Part shown: positions 59,576-64,000 of the stretch, piece after piece
Layout: each line of letters starts with the position of its first letter
How positions within the stretch are numbered: position 1 is the first letter of the stretch
NCBI GenBank assembly: GCA_963210315.1
Contig: OY723239.1
Span: 2,265,501 to 2,329,500 of the forward strand
Reading direction: 5' to 3'
DNA from: Rhynchopus euleeides
Taxonomy: Eukaryota > Euglenozoa > Diplonemea > Diplonemida > Diplonemidae
DNA: 64,000 bases
The notes under the pieces: generated by a model
Databases searched by the model: none
What the model saw: only the letters and a program-made list of their open reading frames with translations
What the model was told of the DNA's origin: nothing
Made by a program: the position numbers and the translations under genes

Positions 59576-61663
59576 ATGGGGTGGTTTGAAAATGTCATCT
59601 CGATGGACGGGAGGCTGCAGGGCAAGGCGCGCAGCGACAGGCACCTCATGTTTGTCGTCTCATCCATAATTGTTGCGTTTCAGTCGATAATGAGCTCCTT
59701 CGTCCCGAGGTATCCGCAGATGACGATGAACATGGTTGCGCTGCTGGGGCTTAACCTCTGTGTCGTCCTCCTGTGCCTCTGCCGCATCCAGCTGACACCC
59801 AACACGATGCGTGGCTACATTGTGGTGTTCGCGGTCTTCATCTGCTGGGGAGATATGAACCTGCGGACCATAGGCAGCTCGCCTCTGTGGCCTGAGTTTG
59901 TGCTGCTCGCAGACCTGGCGCTGGTGCTCCGTCTCGGGACCCGGTTTGCAACAGGGCTGACAGCAGTTGCCGCGGTGTGGGTTGTGATATCAGGGGTGGA
60001 AATGATGGTGCGCTTCGGGCTGTACGACCTGCCTGGATCAGCACCCAATTATATGAGATGGGAGCGGATCGAAGTATCTGTCAGGTGCACGACCCCCCCG
60101 TGTGCGGTCAAGGGGACGACGGCTTTGGGGGAGATGACCGTCTCGTTATTTGTGCTTCTGATCGACTTCGCCGCGACACGCGGGTTCGCAGATTCGGCCG
60201 AGAGGGAGAAGGCGGTAATGACACGGACCATCGAGACTGTGGAGGCGATTGCACAACTTCTGGCGGGCTACGACGTCGACACCGTGGCGGAGATGCTGCA
60301 GGAGGCGGAGGCGGGGGGGCGGCTGCCTGCAGCGATGCACGAGGCCCTTCGCAGGCTGGAGCAGAACCTGCGTGCGTACCGCCCGTACCTCCCTGCCGTG
60401 CTGCTGGAGGAGCAGCAGCACTCGCCTGACGGTGCTGGGCAGCCCTGTGTGCCACCTGCTGCCGCACCTGGTGCGAAGAGCGAGCGTGCGGCAATCGTGT
60501 TCACCGACATCCGTGCGTCCACATCGATCTGGGAGGCGGCACCTGAGGCGATGAAGAAGGCGATGGCGGTTCACGACACGGTGATGAGATCTGCACTGTC
60601 TGCGTGGGGCGGGTACGAGGTGAAGACAATCGGGGACTCCTTCATGATTGCGTTCGAGAATGCACATGCGGGTGTGTGCTTCGGGCTTGAGGTGCAGGAG
60701 AATCTGCTTGCGGCGGAGTGGCCTGCTGCGCTGCTGGAGGTCGGGATCTGCAGCCCGACAGAGCTGTGGGGCGGGCTGACGGTGCGTGTCGGTGTGAACG
60801 AGGGACCTGTGACGCTGGAGACGAACACGCTGACCAAGCGTGTGGACTACTTCGGACGCACAGTGAACGTTGCGTCACGCCTCGAGTCTGTGTGTGTGCC
60901 TGGTGCAGTTGCGGTGCCTGCCGAGCTGTGGACGAGTGTGCGTGGGGTGTCCGGGTGTGTCGGTGCATATGCAGGCAACGCGGTGCCCACCGACCTGAAG
61001 GGTGTGAGCGAGCCTGTGTCTATGTGCAGCGTGTGGCCTGCCTCCCTGCACGGCCGTGAGCGCCACCCTCTGCAGGCTGCACCACCCCCACCCTCGCTAT
61101 GTGGGTCGCTGAGCTCTTCCTGCAGGTCGCTGCATCTGGCAAGAGATAAGCTGCGCATCACCAAGCACGACGCAACAGTCGCTGTGGCAACACTCAGCAG
61201 CATGTCTCTGGGCGAGATCGACAACGCACTGTCGGGTGTGGTGCCACTGTTGGAACAGAGTGGCGGTGTGCTGCTGGCACTTGTCGGGAACAACTTCTTC
61301 ATCGGGTGGAACATCGGGCAACGCACCTCCACACACGTCGAGAGGTCACTGCGGTTTGCACAACGCGTGCTGCAGCACGGTGGCGGGCACACGGTGGCAA
61401 CGCTTGGCATCGCGAGCGGGACTGTCGAGCACGGAGACGTGGGGACGGCACGGCAGCGCTTCGTGACTGCGTCAGGCGGTGCTGTGGAGGCGAGCCTTGC
61501 GCTGTCGCGTCTGGCGCTGTCGATGCACATGCGGTGCCTGTACACGGCGGAGGCACCACCGGGTGCTGTGCGCGAGATGCTGCGTCTCACTACAGCACGT
61601 GTGCCACAGCACGACGGCCCTGGCGGCGTTGTCTACGAGCTTGAAGACATCGCCGCGATGTAG
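59576..61663 (+). CDS. Six-span class III adenylyl cyclase, paralogue 6
   Basis: 695 residues from ATG 59576. The first 19 residues equal the family start; spans 1-3 are the most divergent of the set (VVSSIIVAFQSIMSSFVPRY). The ectoloop has SAPNYMRW and CTTPPC. Catalytic residues are complete: FTDIRAST, EVKTIGDSF, KRVDYFGRTVNVASRLE. The second domain is degenerate (LVGNNFFIGWN) as in paralogues 2 and 4. The stop is 27 bp before a LINE insertion (61691), which probably lies in the 3' UTR. Confidence 0.93.
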   Translation: MGWFENVISMDGRLQGKARSDRHLMFVVSSIIVAFQSIMSSFVPRYPQMTMNMVALLGLNLCVVLLCLCRIQLTPNTMRGYIVVFAVFICWGDMNLRTIGSSPLWPEFVLLADLALVLRLGTRFATGLTAVAAVWVVISGVEMMVRFGLYDLPGSAPNYMRWERIEVSVRCTTPPCAVKGTTALGEMTVSLFVLLIDFAATRGFADSAEREKAVMTRTIETVEAIAQLLAGYDVDTVAEMLQEAEAGGRLPAAMHEALRRLEQNLRAYRPYLPAVLLEEQQHSPDGAGQPCVPPAAAPGAKSERAAIVFTDIRASTSIWEAAPEAMKKAMAVHDTVMRSALSAWGGYEVKTIGDSFMIAFENAHAGVCFGLEVQENLLAAEWPAALLEVGICSPTELWGGLTVRVGVNEGPVTLETNTLTKRVDYFGRTVNVASRLESVCVPGAVAVPAELWTSVRGVSGCVGAYAGNAVPTDLKGVSEPVSMCSVWPASLHGRERHPLQAAPPPPSLCGSLSSSCRSLHLARDKLRITKHDATVAVATLSSMSLGEIDNALSGVVPLLEQSGGVLLALVGNNFFIGWNIGQRTSTHVERSLRFAQRVLQHGGGHTVATLGIASGTVEHGDVGTARQRFVTASGGAVEASLALSRLALSMHMRCLYTAEAPPGAVREMLRLTTARVPQHDGPGGVVYELEDIAAM

Positions 61664-61690
61664 GCACGCGATGCAGGGCGGGTCACGTTT

Positions 61691-63589
61691 GAACGATTTT
61701 GAACGATTTTTGGCCGTGCTCGTAGCATTCCCCGTTGAGGGGGTCGCTATTTCGTGTTCTCCTGGCCGCACGGAGGCATTGCCTTACGTCGCCTCTTCCT
61801 CTTTTCCTTTGGTGGTGTGTTGGTCTGGCACAGAGGGCGGGACCGTGCTGATATGCACAGTGACGACTCTCCCTTTTGTTTTGTGCCCGCCTCCACCGAG
61901 ATTCGGCTGATGCCTCTCAGACTGGGGGCGGGCGGTCGCCGACGCTGACGCGCCTGGCGGCCTGTGGTAAGTGACGTGGGGCTGGGATGGGGGGGGGGGG
62001 GTGCTGGGAGGTCGGGCCGAAGCCCTTGTTCTCTGATGATGTTATTTGGTTCACGCGTTCAGGTAGTCCTTCTCGCCGTGCTCCGTTACCCCTGCCTCGG
62101 CCAGGTAGCGCAGCGCCTCCTTGCAGTTGTGCAACAGCAGGTTGTGCACGTTTGTGGCTGTGAGGTGGTGTCGGGCCGACGCTGTCGCGGGGCAGCCGAA
62201 GAAGAGGTGCTTCAGTGAGACCCCAGGCGGGGGGTGGCCCGGCGCATGCTTCAGGCAGGGTTGGCAAGGTGGTTGTGCCGTGCCCGGGATGTCATGGTCG
62301 TAGACCAGGCGGTGGTGGTCGGCCCGGAGTCGGCGGATGGTGGTTTCCCCTAAGCGGGTGAGTCCCTCCATGCGGAGGTCGGGGCGTTGCAGTCGCGTCT
62401 CCCCGATTCCCGAACGGTACGCGTACACGCTGTCCGTGCGGGGCACCGTTGCGTCGTTGTAGATGTGTCGGCGGAGGACGACACGAGCCGACGCGAGGCT
62501 AACCGGTTCCATCTGCGGCCGGAAGGCACCGATTTGCGCCTGTTTGTCAGCGAGTTCGTTCCCTGCTACCCCAACGTGTGACGGGATGTAGCGGAGGTGG
62601 GTGGTGACATCGTGGGTTTGGGCGAGCTCGTTCAACCACCTCCAGATGTCCCATTCGGTGGATCCTCTCGCTCGCTGCGGGCCGCTCAGCAGCGCGTTCA
62701 GTGCGCTCTGCGAGTCTGTGAGGATGGCGATCGTTTCGCCTGGGGATACCAGGGTGCATAGGTGAGCGAGGGATTCTCTGATGGCCACCAGCTCCGCCTG
62801 GTAGCTGATGCAGCGGAGTCCTGCCGGCCAGGCGAGCTTTTTCCTGAGGCGGCCCTCCGGCATGCTGTACACCGCTGCTCCTGCGCCGCCCTGCTGTTGC
62901 CGCGATGTGGAGTTGGAGACTGACCCGTCGGTGTACACATGCCAGGCGCATGTCGGGAGGGCCTGGATGGTCTGCTCTGCCAGGTCCCGGAGGGTGTCTT
63001 TCGGGGTGGCGGCCTTTGGGGCGGTGAGCCCCGGCAGCGTCGCCAGGATGTGTACTCGTGGCAGCACCAGGTTCCATTCCCAGGGGGGGATGGGGTGTGC
63101 TGCATGCAGGGGGGCCAGCAGGGGGGTGCGCCCGTCGACCTTCGAGTATTTCACCAGACTCCGTGCCTGATGTAGCCAGCTGCCTCCCGTGTTCCCGGTG
63201 TTTAGTTGCGCCCGGTATCCTGGGGAGTGGGGCACGCGGCGGAAGCGTTCGTGGTCTGTGCACACCGCGACCTTGAAGTCGAGGTCGAGGTCTCGCAGGT
63301 GTGATTCCCAGAGGAGCTTTGCCGTGCTGGTGTTCTTCATACAGCCCGTGATGATCAGGGCTGCCATGCGGTGGACATCTCGCAGGCGTTTGAGGTTCTT
63401 CGTGGACAGGCCAGGGGTGTAGACGCTGGCGGCGTACATCAGGATGGGGTAGACATATGTCAGGTAGGCCTGGCGCAGCGTGTCTCCACTTGAGCCCCAG
63501 TCAGTGCCTGCCAACATACGCAGAATGCTCAGGCGTCGCATGCAGGTGGTCACGACGTGGTCGACGTGGTCTGTCATCGTGTGGCAGGC
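61691..63589 (-). mobile_element. LINE, 5'-truncated 1.9-kb copy
   Basis: GTCACGTTT flanks both sides (61682-61690 and 63590-63598), an exact 9-bp target duplication. On the minus strand the 3' end is AAAAATCGTTCAAAATCGTTC, as in the copy at 54127-54732; both insertions are followed by AAAC, suggesting target preference. The 5' end starts after the RT catalytic region, typical of incomplete reverse transcription. The target was just downstream of cyclase 6. Confidence 0.9.
62051..63589 (-). CDS. LINE ORF2 C-terminal part: RT thumb, RNase H, zinc finger
   Basis: About 512 residues of the open frame belong to the LINE. A post-catalytic RT/thumb segment (TLRQAYLTYVYPILMYAASV) is followed by RNase H: WHVYTDGSVSNSTSR, GAGAAVYSM, YQAELVAIRESLAHL, ILTDSQSALNAL and RYIPSHVGVAGNELADKQAQ, with the D-E-D-D residues all visible. 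A C-terminal zinc-finger of the type CQPCLK..HLFFGC..H follows. The stop is followed by the shared 3' UTR. The order is that of Jockey/I/ingi-type LINEs with RNase H. Endonuclease and RT palm are missing. Confidence 0.85.
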   Translation of the reverse strand, partial: ACHTMTDHVDHVVTTCMRRLSILRMLAGTDWGSSGDTLRQAYLTYVYPILMYAASVYTPGLSTKNLKRLRDVHRMAALIITGCMKNTSTAKLLWESHLRDLDLDFKVAVCTDHERFRRVPHSPGYRAQLNTGNTGGSWLHQARSLVKYSKVDGRTPLLAPLHAAHPIPPWEWNLVLPRVHILATLPGLTAPKAATPKDTLRDLAEQTIQALPTCAWHVYTDGSVSNSTSRQQQGGAGAAVYSMPEGRLRKKLAWPAGLRCISYQAELVAIRESLAHLCTLVSPGETIAILTDSQSALNALLSGPQRARGSTEWDIWRWLNELAQTHDVTTHLRYIPSHVGVAGNELADKQAQIGAFRPQMEPVSLASARVVLRRHIYNDATVPRTDSVYAYRSGIGETRLQRPDLRMEGLTRLGETTIRRLRADHHRLVYDHDIPGTAQPPCQPCLKHAPGHPPPGVSLKHLFFGCPATASARHHLTATNVHNLLLHNCKEALRYLAEAGVTEHGEKDYLNA

Positions 63590-63598
63590 GTCACGTTT

Positions 63599-63720
63599 TT
63601 GAGGGTTGTGTTCACAACGCAGGGAACCGTGCCCATGTAAATCCTTGCAGAACATCACCACGCTTCATGACAGGCGTTCTCGCGATCGACGAATACCCTT
63701 CGGCTCTTCTCTTTGTTTCT
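63599..63720 (+). repeat. Dispersed repeat E copy
   Basis: GAGGGTTGTGTTCACAACGC, AATCCTTGCAGAACATC, TTCATGACAGGCG, TTCTCGCGATCGACGAATAC and CCTTCGG match the copies near 3.1 kb. It directly follows the LINE target duplication. Confidence 0.65.
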
Positions 63721-64000
63721 TTTTGAGCACATTTATGATGCGTAAAAGTGTAGGAGTGCTTCCGACGATCCTGTTCCTTTTCTGTGTGTCTAGCTATCTC
63801 GTGTTCACATGTGCTCCACACCCACATCAAAGCAGCAGGCTCTAGGGTGGTGGAAGCGTCAACGCATCATTAAGGAAGAAGGAAGCACGGTTGCTACGCT
63901 TTTCCAGATTTGCATGAATACACAGTGTCCACGCACACGCCCGGTGACCCCAGGCAAGCTCTCTTCTGAGACTTCACTTTTGGCGCACCATGCTGCCCTC
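63721..64000. other. Window end, nothing recognised
   Basis: Mixed-composition DNA without a supported gene or repeat. Confidence 0.35.

Overview
The window reads as the end of a nuclear chromosome of a flagellated, GC-rich, gene-sparse protist. Bases 1-1180 are a telomere-like satellite built from CCCTAA/TTAGGG words. Recognisable host genes are single-exon, and several follow long poly-C/pyrimidine tracts ending in AG. One gene is DPCD, a cilium/flagellum protein. The best preserved retroelement has the gag, tyrosine recombinase, RT-RNase H order and A1-ORFs-B1A2B2 split repeats known from VIPER/Ngaro elements. I infer a free-living euglenozoan (diplonemid- or bodonid-like) from these points; nothing in the sequence proves it. 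No rRNA, tRNA, spliced-leader gene or CRISPR array was found.

Layout. 1-6.8 kb: satellite, an 865-bp repeat that recurs at 32 kb, hairpins, dispersed repeats, and two copies of a small element with about 350-bp direct terminal repeats (R-int-R). 6.8-18.1 kb: the host gene island, with an SseB-domain protein, a multi-span membrane protein, a ubiquitin-like/WD40 protein, a broken ubiquitin-like/DUF4116 gene and a secreted-type single-span membrane protein. 18.2-29.1 kb: a transposon block with a TA-flanked fold-back element, a third R-int-R, an RT/RNase H ORF between R repeats, and a whole-looking VIPER-like element. 29.1-37.1 kb: low-complexity DNA with a hAT transposon, the second copy of the 865-bp repeat, and MITEs flanked by TTAA-like or TA target duplications. 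37.2 kb: DPCD.

38.5-61.7 kb: the most striking part, six same-strand paralogues of a membrane-bound class III adenylyl cyclase. Three are intact two-domain enzymes, one is a shorter chimera without the canonical catalytic residues, one is frameshifted and one is truncated. They share a nearly invariant 5' end and a nearly invariant catalytic half, but their transmembrane/ectodomain segments differ strongly. Mobile DNA lies between them: a TIR element carrying a possible H2B-like ORF, hAT MITEs, LINE copies with visible target duplications, an RT fossil, and a 135-bp retroposed structured RNA. 61.7-64 kb is a 5'-truncated LINE and dispersed repeats.

The cyclase array recalls the subtelomeric receptor adenylyl cyclases of trypanosomes (ESAG4/GRESAG4), with a different membrane architecture: predicted six-span, with one Cys-containing ectoloop. 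Constant ends, a variable sensor region, chimeras and pseudogenes suggest diversification by recombination near a telomere. Frame breaks in host genes could be real decay or errors in a homopolymer-rich assembly.
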